Below, piece after piece: positions 4,066-10,127 of a DNA stretch of 10,127 nucleotides. Position numbers and translations under genes: made by a program. Source of the stretch: Lachnospiraceae bacterium (lineage in GTDB: Bacteria > Bacillota_A > Clostridia > Lachnospirales > Lachnospiraceae); assembly GCA_009911175.1 (NCBI GenBank), contig QXWX01000117.1:1-10127 (forward strand). The letters run 5' to 3'. The notes beneath the pieces were generated by a model. The model saw only the letters and a program-made list of their open reading frames with translations, searched no databases and had not been told where the DNA came from. Within the stretch, counting starts at the first letter, position 1. Each line of letters opens with the position of its first letter.

Positions 4066-6645
4066 TTGCAAAAGGAGCAATTTGACATTACGGGTATGAC
4101 CTGTTCCGCCTGCTCTGCAAGAATTGAGAAAAGTGTAGCAAAGCTGCCGGGAATAAAGGAGGTATCCGTAAACCTGCTGAAAAACAGCATGGTTGCTTCT
4201 TATGATGAGTCTGTTTTGGATACGGTGGGAATTGTTCAGGCAGTTGAAAAAGCCGGGTACGGGGCATTTCCTAAATCGGTTCAGAATAAGGAGCAGAGAG
4301 TAAACACTTCTGCGAAAACAGCACAGCCGGAAGCAAACACAGCGCAGAAGGAATATGGACAGATGAAAAAGCGGCTGCTTTTGTCCGCACTGTTTACCAT
4401 TCCATTGTTCTACATATCTATGGGGCATATGATGGGGTGGATACTTCCGGAGGGGCTGCTCGGCATGGAAAATGCGATGAGTTTTGCATTTACGCAGTTT
4501 CTATTGTTGATTCCGGTAGTGTTTATCAACTTTAAATATTACCGTATGGGTTTTAAGACGCTGTTTCATGGTTCACCGAATATGGATTCCCTGATTGCCA
4601 TTGGCTCCGGGGCGGCAATCGTCTATGGCACCTATGCCATTTATAAAATCGGTATAGGGTTCGGTCATGGTGATATGGAAACCGTACACAGTTTTATGAT
4701 GGATTTGTATTTTGAATCCGCTGGTATGATTCTGACACTTATAACATTGGGTAAGACATTAGAAGCTCGTGCAAAAGGAAAGACCTCGGATGCCATTACA
4801 AAACTGATGAACCTTGCGCCCAAAACCGCCACAGTGGAGAGGGACGGAATGGAAATACAGGTTCCGGTAGAGGAAGTACAGGCAGGAGAAATCTTAGTTG
4901 TAAAAGCGGGGGAGTCCATTCCGGTAGACGGGGTTATCGTGGAAGGCGTTTCTTCTGTGGATGAATCAGCCCTGACCGGGGAGAGCATACCTGTGGAAAA
5001 GCAGACCGGGGATAAAGTAATCGGTGCAACAATCAATAAATCCGGTTATTTTAAAATGCAGGCTACGAAGGTAGGGGATGATACCACACTGGCACAGATC
5101 GTGCGGCTTGTGGACGAAGCAACCAGTTCCAAAGCGCCTATCGCAAAGCTGGCGGATAAGGTCAGCGGGGTATTCGTTCCGGTGGTTATCGGCATTGCCT
5201 TAATTGCAGTTATAGTATGGCTGCTTGCGGGGTATGGATTTGAGTTTGCCCTTTCTATCGGTATCTCTATTCTTGTTATATCCTGTCCTTGCGCACTTGG
5301 ATTGGCAACACCTACCGCAATCATGGTAGGCACAGGGAAGGGGGCATCAAATGGCATTTTGATTAAGTCGGCGGAAGCTCTGGAGGTGGCGCATAACATT
5401 GATACGGTTGTTTTGGATAAGACCGGGACAATCACACAGGGAACGCCTGTGGTAACGAATGTGCTTGTAAAAGAGGGGATTTCACAGAATGAACTTCTAC
5501 AGGTTGCCGCTTCTCTGGAAAAAATGTCGGAACACCCACTTGCGGATGCGATTGTGGAGGAAGCAGAAAAGAATGCTTTAGGTTTTCTGCCTGTAAATAA
5601 CTTTAAACAGATTCCGGGACAGGGAATTATGGGAGAAATCCAAAATGTTATCTGCCTTGCTGGAAACCGCCGCCTGATGTCCGCACAGGGCATAGAGGGA
5701 GGTGCGCTGCTCCAGCTTGGGGAAGCAATGGCTGTGGACGGAAAAACACCATTATTCTTTGCGAGGGGCGGACAGCTTATCGGTGTGGTTGCTGTGGCAG
5801 ATGTGGTAAAGCCTACCAGTAAGCAGGCAATACAGGAATTATCCGGCTTGGGAATGGAGGTTGTCATGCTTACCGGGGACAATGCTAAAACTGCGGAAGC
5901 AATCAGAAAGCAGGTGGGCGTAGACCGGGTGGTTGCCGAAGTGTTCCCGCAGGATAAGGAAAAGGAAATCCGGCGTTTACAGGAAAAGGGCAGGAAGGTA
6001 GCTATGGTTGGGGATGGCATCAATGATGCGCCTGCGCTTGCAAGGGCAGATGTAGGAATTGCTATCGGGGCAGGTACGGATGTGGCGATTGAATCAGCGG
6101 ATATTGTGCTGATGAAAAGTGACCTCTTGGACGTGTCCACCGCTGTCCAGTTAAGCAAGGCGGTTATCCGAAACATCAAGCAAAACCTGTTTTGGGCGTT
6201 TATCTATAATATCATTGGTATTCCGGTTGCGGCGGGGGTATTTTACCTGTCATTCGGCTTGAAGTTAAACCCAATGATCGGAGCCTTTGCAATGAGTTTC
6301 AGCTCTGTCTTTGTGGTATCAAATGCTCTGCGGCTTCGCTGGTTCAAAGCAAAACATCTTGCAAGACCGGAACAGGAAGAAACATATAACAGCAGTCAGA
6401 TAATTTTATCAAAAAAAGGTGAAGGAGAAAAGAACATGGAAAAATTATTGAAGATTGAAGGAATGGTTTGCGGAAACTGTGTAAAACACGTTTCTAAGGC
6501 GTTAATGGAGATTGAGGGCGTTTCGGATGTCACAGTGCAACTGGAAGCAAAAACAGCATTGGTACAGATGCGCCATGCGGTATCAGAGGACAGGCTGAAA
6601 ACAGCAGTTGAAGATGCTGGCTATCAGCTCATAAGTGTTCAATAG
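4066..6645 (+). CDS. copA: P1B-1 type Cu(I)-exporting ATPase CopA with a C-terminal CopZ-like fusion
   Basis: An 859-residue copper exporter in the cell membrane. Domains in order: N-terminal HMA domain with GMTC13-S-A-C16; linker 70-100; membrane helices from about 102; actuator TGES (304-307); C407-P-C409; phosphorylation site D451-K-T-G-T; H490-P491; TGDN (603-606); GDGIND (649-654). Y714-N715 in the seventh helix and M743-S-F-S-S747 in the eighth are the Cu(I)-subgroup residues. The usual end is near residue 765. A charged linker and a second complete HMA domain follow (791-859, MVC802-G-N-C805) and look like CopZ. Typical Firmicutes CopA proteins lack such a C-terminal domain. Start is TTG at 4066, supported by AGAAGGG about six bases upstream and by the N-terminal HMA strand beginning at once. 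csoR follows 11 bp downstream. An A7 run at 6411-6417 may modulate the fusion. Confidence 0.96.
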   Translation: MQKEQFDITGMTCSACSARIEKSVAKLPGIKEVSVNLLKNSMVASYDESVLDTVGIVQAVEKAGYGAFPKSVQNKEQRVNTSAKTAQPEANTAQKEYGQMKKRLLLSALFTIPLFYISMGHMMGWILPEGLLGMENAMSFAFTQFLLLIPVVFINFKYYRMGFKTLFHGSPNMDSLIAIGSGAAIVYGTYAIYKIGIGFGHGDMETVHSFMMDLYFESAGMILTLITLGKTLEARAKGKTSDAITKLMNLAPKTATVERDGMEIQVPVEEVQAGEILVVKAGESIPVDGVIVEGVSSVDESALTGESIPVEKQTGDKVIGATINKSGYFKMQATKVGDDTTLAQIVRLVDEATSSKAPIAKLADKVSGVFVPVVIGIALIAVIVWLLAGYGFEFALSIGISILVISCPCALGLATPTAIMVGTGKGASNGILIKSAEALEVAHNIDTVVLDKTGTITQGTPVVTNVLVKEGISQNELLQVAASLEKMSEHPLADAIVEEAEKNALGFLPVNNFKQIPGQGIMGEIQNVICLAGNRRLMSAQGIEGGALLQLGEAMAVDGKTPLFFARGGQLIGVVAVADVVKPTSKQAIQELSGLGMEVVMLTGDNAKTAEAIRKQVGVDRVVAEVFPQDKEKEIRRLQEKGRKVAMVGDGINDAPALARADVGIAIGAGTDVAIESADIVLMKSDLLDVSTAVQLSKAVIRNIKQNLFWAFIYNIIGIPVAAGVFYLSFGLKLNPMIGAFAMSFSSVFVVSNALRLRWFKAKHLARPEQEETYNSSQIILSKKGEGEKNMEKLLKIEGMVCGNCVKHVSKALMEIEGVSDVTVQLEAKTALVQMRHAVSEDRLKTAVEDAGYQLISVQ
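6436..6645 (+). CDS. copZ: Possible separately translated CopZ-like copper chaperone within copA
   Basis: The last 69 codons of copA form one complete HMA domain ([19 protein letters not shown] at its start), the size of free CopZ. AAGGAG (6422-6427) stands 8 bases before the ATG at 6436, an ideal ribosome binding site that has no reason to exist inside a coding frame. This suggests either a former independent copZ gene or internal initiation that makes free chaperone, which carries Cu(I) to CopA and CsoR. G-M-x-C-x-x-C with V before cysteine suits copper. Whether the short form is made cannot be seen from sequence. Confidence 0.5.
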   Translation: MEKLLKIEGMVCGNCVKHVSKALMEIEGVSDVTVQLEAKTALVQMRHAVSEDRLKTAVEDAGYQLISVQ

Positions 6646-6656
6646 CCGGGTTGCCT

Positions 6657-6920
6657 ATGAAAGCGAAAAAAGGAAATGTCACCCATAAACTGAAAATTGC
6701 GAAAGGTCAGTTAGACGGTATCCTGCAAATGATAGAGGAAGATCGTTACTGCGTGGATATATCAAATCAGCTTTTAGCGACACAGGCACTATTAAAGAGT
6801 GCTAACCAACAGATTTTACAGGCACATATCCGTAACTGTGTCCGAGAAGCGTTACAGACCGATGCAGAAAACCCGAAACTGGAGGAAGCGTTGCAGCTAT
6901 TGGAAAAAATGGTGCAATAG
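6657..6920 (+). CDS. csoR: CsoR-family Cu(I)-sensing repressor
   Basis: An 87-residue all-helical protein of the CsoR/RcnR family (DUF156). Such proteins are tetramers that bind G/C-tract operators and let go on binding Cu(I). The ligand triad is complete: C32, H57 and C61, with the same spacings (25 and 4) as C36, H61 and C65 of the Mycobacterium tuberculosis protein. N-terminal basic residues and KIAKGQLDGILQMIEEDRYC match the family's first helices. It follows copA by 11 bp with a weak ribosome site, so translation is probably coupled. A TTG at 6651, two codons earlier, is an alternative start. The dyad at 4006-4021 before copA is its likely target. Nickel (RcnR) or sulfide (CstR) types are less likely given the intact Cys-His-Cys and the copA partner. 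Confidence 0.93.
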   Translation: MKAKKGNVTHKLKIAKGQLDGILQMIEEDRYCVDISNQLLATQALLKSANQQILQAHIRNCVREALQTDAENPKLEEALQLLEKMVQ

Positions 6921-6962
6921 AGCAGATATTTCCGATTGGAGCAAAAGTCCTTCGGATAAGAG

Positions 6963-6992
6963 CAGACAAAAGGGATTGACTTTTAATATACT
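6963..6992 (+). promoter_or_regulatory. Promoter of the MATE transporter gene
   Basis: CAGACA (6963-6968), 18 bases, then TATACT (6987-6992). The -35 lies in GAGCAGACAAAA, which occurs at the same position in the copA promoter. A TTGACT (6976-6981) is present but has no -10 at a usable distance. Read-through from csoR is also possible, as no terminator is seen after it. Confidence 0.5.
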
Positions 6993-7000
6993 CTATATGG

Positions 7001-7014
7001 TTAGGCATGGCTAA
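7001..7014. promoter_or_regulatory. Near-palindromic site at the MATE transcription start, candidate operator
   Basis: TTAGGCATGGCTAA matches its own reverse complement at 12 of 14 positions and falls just after the predicted start point, 20 bases before the ATG at 7035. TTAG-N6-CTAA recalls DtxR-type metal repressor boxes, but this is only a resemblance. The AraC protein downstream is another candidate binder. Confidence 0.4.
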
Positions 7015-7034
7015 TATAGATATAAGGAGGAAAC

Positions 7035-8399
7035 ATGATGAAACAGTCACTTGATACAAGGACAAAATTATTGACGAAAAGTCCGTTTCCCCTCATGCTG
7101 GAGCTTAGTATACCTGCGGTTCTTGGCATGGTGGTTGTAGGGCTTTATAACATGATGGATTCCATTTTTGTAGGGCAGATGGTAGGCGCAGCGCAAATGG
7201 GGGCGGTATCCGTATCTTATCCGTTTACGCTCATCAATGCGGGTTCGGCGGCGATGTTGGGGGTAGGCTCTGCTTCGGTGCTATCTCGTGCGATTGGAAA
7301 GAAGGATCAGGACACTGTAAAAAAGATTATGGGAAACTTGATTGCAATGGTGCTTCTGCTGTCTGTTATTTACACTGTGATAGGTATGGTATTTACCCGC
7401 CAGCTTTTATCTCTGGCAGGCGCAAGCGACAATATCCTGAACTATGCGGAAAAGTATTTGCGTATTGTGTTTGCGGGAAGCCTGTTTGTGAACTTCTTCC
7501 AGAGTGCGAATATGGTCATTCGTGGGGAGGGGCAGCTTAAAAAGGCAATGATGATTATTGCAAGTGGGGCAATCCTGAACATTATCCTCGATCCGATTTT
7601 TATTACGGTTTTAAAGCCTTACGGATTGGGAGTGGAAGCGGCGGCTTACGCAACGATTTTTTCACAGTTCATTCAGGCGGTGATTACATTATGGTATTTC
7701 AAGAGGAAAAGCGTAAATGTAAAAATCGGACGGATACATATTGACGGGGAATTACTGCCGCAGGTTTTGGCGGTTGGGGTTTCCGCTTTGCTGATGCAGG
7801 TTTTGACGCTGGTACAGCAGACGGTGATTTATCGTGTGGCGTCTGTGTATGGCGGGGAAAATTCACAGATATTGTTAGGAGCTGCACTGCGTTTCTGGAA
7901 CTTCTCGTTCGTTCCTCTTTGGGGTATCAGTCAGGGATTTCAGCCAGCCGCAGGGACAAACTACGGTGCGAAAGATTATGACCGGGTAAAGAAATTGACA
8001 GGTGTATTCATTACAGCGGCAACAGTGTTGTCCTTACTGTTCTACATTCCGGTTGAATTATTCCCGGATAAGGTGCTTTCTATGTTTATTACAACACCGG
8101 GCGTGGCGGCTTCGGGGGCAACGAATTTCCGGATCATGTTCAGTACCTATATTTTACAGGGTAGTTTCCTGATTGCGGTAACGCTGTTCCAGTCATTAGG
8201 AAAGGCAAATAAGGCTACTTGGCTGGTATTGTTCCGACAGATTATTTTGTTTATCCCGCTTTGTGTAGTTTTGCCGATGATTGGCGGCATGGGGATTCGT
8301 GGTGTCTGGCTGGCGATTGCCCTGACCGATGCGGTTCTGGTTGTGATTACGGTTTTGATGATGCTTTCAGAGTTTCGCAAGATGCCGGAAACAAAATAG
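7035..8399 (+). CDS. MATE-family multidrug/cation efflux transporter
   Basis: A 454-residue integral membrane protein with about 12 hydrophobic segments, the normal size for MATE transporters, which expel drugs or other cationic compounds in exchange for Na+ or H+. Family features: the N-terminal PLMLELSIPAVLGMVVVGLYNMMDSIFVGQ helix region (residues 18-48), NMVIRGEGQLKKAMMI (about 161-176) followed by ILNIILDPIFI, and the matching second-half region with SQGFQPAAGTNYGAKD (about 298-313). These resemble the MepA-like branch common in Firmicutes. ATG at 7035 follows AAGGAGG; a second ATG comes right after. It lies 114 bp behind csoR with its own probable promoter and a strong terminator, so it is a separate unit. 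The adjacent AraC gene may control it. Substrate unknown; a link to copper is not shown. Confidence 0.94.
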   Translation: MMKQSLDTRTKLLTKSPFPLMLELSIPAVLGMVVVGLYNMMDSIFVGQMVGAAQMGAVSVSYPFTLINAGSAAMLGVGSASVLSRAIGKKDQDTVKKIMGNLIAMVLLLSVIYTVIGMVFTRQLLSLAGASDNILNYAEKYLRIVFAGSLFVNFFQSANMVIRGEGQLKKAMMIIASGAILNIILDPIFITVLKPYGLGVEAAAYATIFSQFIQAVITLWYFKRKSVNVKIGRIHIDGELLPQVLAVGVSALLMQVLTLVQQTVIYRVASVYGGENSQILLGAALRFWNFSFVPLWGISQGFQPAAGTNYGAKDYDRVKKLTGVFITAATVLSLLFYIPVELFPDKVLSMFITTPGVAASGATNFRIMFSTYILQGSFLIAVTLFQSLGKANKATWLVLFRQIILFIPLCVVLPMIGGMGIRGVWLAIALTDAVLVVITVLMMLSEFRKMPETK

Positions 8400-8417
8400 A
8401 GTAAGGAAATGTGTATT

Positions 8418-8460
8418 GAGCCGATACTTTATTTGATAAGGTATTGGCTCTTTTCTTTGT
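8418..8460 (+). terminator. Intrinsic terminator of the MATE gene
   Basis: GAGCCGATAC (8418-8427) pairs with GTATTGGCTC (8441-8450), and the stem continues inward with TTTAT/ATAAG to about 15 bp, with two G-U pairs and a TTG loop. TTTTCTTTGTTT follows at once. A textbook rho-independent terminator. Confidence 0.93.
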
Positions 8461-8489
8461 TTGCACAATCGGTGGAGATAGAATATAAT
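8461..8489 (+). promoter_or_regulatory. Promoter of the AraC-family gene
   Basis: TATAAT (8484-8489) is a perfect -10, with TTGCAC (8461-8466) 17 bases upstream as a poor -35. A weak -35 fits a promoter helped by an activator. The -10 lies inside the dyad TAGAAT-ATA-ATTCTA (8479-8493). Confidence 0.55.
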
Positions 8490-8521
8490 TCTAATTGGAG
8501 TGTAAATTCTACCGATTGGAG
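8466..8521. repeat. Nested inverted and direct repeats around the AraC-gene promoter
   Basis: CAATCGGT (8466-8473) and ACCGATTG (8511-8518) form a perfect 8-base inverted repeat. ATTGGAG occurs at 8494-8500 and 8515-8521, 21 bases apart, about two DNA turns. These are plausible autoregulatory sites for the AraC-family protein encoded next; the right-hand ATTGGAG also acts as its ribosome binding site. Confidence 0.5.
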
Positions 8522-8530
8522 CAGTATATT

Positions 8531-9577
8531 ATGAAGAAAAGATATATAATAGAGGATGCCAGAAAACATCTGGCGGAACAGATTAACGGTATAGAAGGAA
8601 TAGAGAGGACTGCCATGCAGGAAAACTTAGTGAAAAACACAAAAGGGCTGTCTGCGGTTATTCCAAAGGATAATGACGGATATTGTACGGTCTATAAAAT
8701 GGATTGTGCCGATGGTTTAGGACTGATGACCGTTTATCAGGTTTATCCGGGCATACAGCTTATTTACAATGATTTTGAAGCAACAGGCTGTGAATGGGAA
8801 GGTACGCTTGGGAAGAATATATTGGAAATCAACCATTGCAGAGAAGGGCGTGAGGGAAGCAAATTGTTAAGCGGTTCCTGTCTGTATCTTGGGGAGGGTG
8901 ATATGTCCATTCATACTATGGATAACTGTGCTTCCGAAATGGCGTTTCCACTAAAGCATTACCGGGGAATTTCCGTTGTTATCAATTTGGAGCTGGTATC
9001 AGAATATCCGCCGCAGACTTTGGCAGAAAGCGGAATTGATATATTGGAATTTAAGGAAAAGTTTTGTGCAGATGGAAACTGCTTTATTATGCGGGCGAAG
9101 GATGAAATCGAGCATATCTTTTCGGAGCTTTATTCTGTGCCGGACTGTCTGCAAAAGCCATATTTTAAGCTAAAGGTGCAGGAACTTCTTCTTTTCCTCT
9201 GTATGGTGGACGTAACAAAAGAGAAACAGCGGGAAATGTATACTTCGCCGCAGGTGGAGATTGTCAAGGAAATCCATAAAAAGTTAATTTCCAACTTGCA
9301 GGAGCGTTTTACGATTGAGGAGCTTTCCAAAGAATACCTTATCAATACAGCTACTTTAAAAGCCACATTTAAAGGGATTTATGGACAGCCTATCGGAACT
9401 TACATGAAAGAATACCGCATGAAACAGGCGGCTGTGCTTCTTAGGCAGACGAAAAGCACAATAGCGGAGATCGCAAATCAGGTGGGATATGAGAACCAGA
9501 GCAAGTTTTCAACAGCTTTTCGGGATATATTGAAGATAACACCTGCAGAATACCGCAAACAAAATGCCAGTGAATAA
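8531..9577 (+). CDS. AraC-family transcriptional regulator
   Basis: A 348-residue DNA-binding regulator. The C-terminal 95 residues hold the two helix-turn-helix units of the AraC family: FTIEELSKEYLINTATLKATFK, then the linker helix YMKEYRMKQAAVLL, then IAEIANQVGYENQSKFSTAF and the family ending ITPAEYRKQN. The N-terminal 240 residues form a ligand or dimer domain of the kind seen in PchR-like and clostridial AraC proteins, with ILEINHCREGREGS and CLYLGEGDMSIH segments; its ligand is unknown. ATG at 8531 is preferred, with GGAG about ten bases upstream; an in-frame TTG at 8495 would lie in the promoter region. It sits after the MATE terminator with its own promoter. By proximity and shared CCGATTGG sites it may regulate itself and the MATE gene (inference). 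Confidence 0.93.
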   Translation: MKKRYIIEDARKHLAEQINGIEGIERTAMQENLVKNTKGLSAVIPKDNDGYCTVYKMDCADGLGLMTVYQVYPGIQLIYNDFEATGCEWEGTLGKNILEINHCREGREGSKLLSGSCLYLGEGDMSIHTMDNCASEMAFPLKHYRGISVVINLELVSEYPPQTLAESGIDILEFKEKFCADGNCFIMRAKDEIEHIFSELYSVPDCLQKPYFKLKVQELLLFLCMVDVTKEKQREMYTSPQVEIVKEIHKKLISNLQERFTIEELSKEYLINTATLKATFKGIYGQPIGTYMKEYRMKQAAVLLRQTKSTIAEIANQVGYENQSKFSTAFRDILKITPAEYRKQNASE

Positions 9578-9633
9578 ACTGGAATGAGAAGCAGCATAGC
9601 ATAATGGGAAGGGAGGTCGTTTTGGAGGTCAGA

Positions 9634-9681
9634 ATGAAGATAAGACAAGTTGGTTTATCAGTGTTAGGCAGGTGGTTATAA
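9634..9681 (+). CDS. Possible 15-residue ORF coupled to the winged-helix gene
   Basis: A short frame, MKIRQVGLSVLGRWL, starts five bases after TTGGAGG, a better ribosome site than the next gene has. Its TAA shares an A with the ATG at 9681. A longer in-frame start exists at 9604 (25 residues). The arrangement suits a translational coupling leader, but so short an ORF may be chance. Confidence 0.25.
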   Translation: MKIRQVGLSVLGRWL

Positions 9682-10115
9682 TGGGTAAGGTGATGATACT
9701 GTCTTTTTCGGAGGATGAGGAAGAAGTCTGCCAGAGAATGTTGCAGATTATAAGCGAAAGCCCCCGCTTTGAAGGCTGTAATGTGCTTCAAGTGGAAAAA
9801 CACCTTAGTATCGGAGAAATGAAACTGAACTTAGCAGAGAAAAATGTGGTCATACATGGTGCGGAGGTTATGCTTACCAATAGAGAATTTGAAATACTGT
9901 ATTTGTTAGCGCAGAGTCCCGGCAGGGTATTCAGCAAAGAGCAGATCTATGATATTGTCTGGCAGGAACCGTATTCCGGCGATTACAATATTGTCATGAG
10001 CCATATCCGCCATATAAGGGAGAAAATAGAGGACAATCCGGGCAAGCCGCTTTACATACAGACCGTATGGGGCATTGGCTATCGGTTCAACAAAAATTTA
10101 AGCAGCAGTCTGTGA
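9681..10115 (+). CDS. OmpR/PhoB-type winged-helix DNA-binding protein lacking a receiver domain
   Basis: A 144-residue protein whose residues 43-137 form the OmpR/PhoB winged-helix domain: LTNREFEILYLLAQSPGRVFSKEQIYDIVW, the recognition region YNIVMSHIRHIREKI, and the wing KPLYIQTVWGIGYRF. Full response regulators carry about 120 residues of receiver domain in front; here only about 40 remain. They begin MILSFSEDEEEVC, which resembles a first receiver strand and acidic pocket but includes no phospho-aspartate or lysine region. It is therefore either a naturally phosphorylation-independent regulator or a shortened response regulator. No kinase gene is within view, and only 12 bases follow its stop. 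ATG at 9681 is chosen with AGGTGG six bases before; a GTG at 9672 is an alternative. It may be cotranscribed with the AraC gene, as no terminator lies between them. Confidence 0.87.
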   Translation: MGKVMILSFSEDEEEVCQRMLQIISESPRFEGCNVLQVEKHLSIGEMKLNLAEKNVVIHGAEVMLTNREFEILYLLAQSPGRVFSKEQIYDIVWQEPYSGDYNIVMSHIRHIREKIEDNPGKPLYIQTVWGIGYRFNKNLSSSL

Positions 10116-10127
10116 TGTGAAAACAGA

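Noticed and set aside
5046..6179. Long minus-strand ORF of 377 codons inside copA
   Set aside because: Antisense shadow of the conserved ATPase frame; serine-, threonine- and proline-rich translation with no domain.
6976..6999. TTGACT as -35 of the MATE gene with TATATG as -10
   Set aside because: The spacer would be 12 bases, too short for sigma-A; the CAGACA/TATACT pair at 18 bases fits better.
6799..7014. A 71-codon + strand ORF overlapping the end of csoR
   Set aside because: It is out of frame with the conserved CsoR sequence and reads into promoter DNA; no ribosome site or domain.
1..10127. Mobile element, CRISPR array, toxin-antitoxin pair or defence system
   Set aside because: No transposase, integrase, repeat-spacer pattern, terminal inverted repeats or defence domains seen on either strand; metal resistance alone does not prove mobility.

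Overview
The window looks like a piece of a low-to-mid GC Firmicutes chromosome, most likely a gut Clostridia/Lachnospiraceae-type genome. This rests on the Gram-positive style Shine-Dalgarno sites, sigma-A promoters with 17-18 bp spacers, TTG/ATG starts and the family flavour of the proteins (CsoR, CadC-like ArsR, CopA with a GMTCSAC domain, MepA-like MATE). No integrase, transposase, conjugation gene, tRNA, rRNA or CRISPR is visible, so a mobile origin cannot be shown from this window.

Layout. Positions 94-612 (+) encode a small FMN nitroreductase. Two divergent ArsR/SmtB repressors follow: 676-999 (-), with a complete alpha5-type zinc site, and 1085-1450 (+), with a CadC-like cysteine cluster. 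The second converges on a P1B-2 Zn/Cd/Pb ATPase at 1509-3371 (-), across a shared bidirectional terminator. The pump lacks its own N-terminal metal-binding domain. A free 72-residue HMA metallochaperone lies just upstream in the same direction (3523-3741, -). The two are separated by a strong hairpin with a U-tract, crossed by a possible 23-codon leader ORF. A 324 bp divergent region (3742-4065) holds a near-perfect sigma-A promoter with an ArsR-like dyad for the chaperone-pump operon. It also holds a promoter with a G/C-tract CsoR-like operator for copA.

The copper unit is copA (4066-6645, TTG start, with HMA domains at both ends) and csoR (6657-6920, complete Cys-His-Cys Cu(I) triad). The last 69 codons of copA look like a copZ chaperone gene fused in frame, with its own Shine-Dalgarno and ATG. 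An A7 run lies just upstream, where a one-base slip would stop translation at once.

The last third is an efflux and regulation block: a MATE transporter (7035-8399) ending in a strong terminator, an AraC-family regulator (8531-9577) with its own promoter and nested repeats, and an OmpR-type winged-helix protein with no receiver domain (9681-10115). The winged-helix start codon overlaps the stop of a tiny ORF.

Together the centre is a two-metal detoxification island: Zn/Cd/Pb sensing and export, and Cu(I) sensing, carriage and export. I found no clear new defence or biosynthetic system. The most interesting signals concern how chaperone-to-pump ratios may be set: by attenuation in the Zn/Cd operon, and by slippage or internal initiation in copA.
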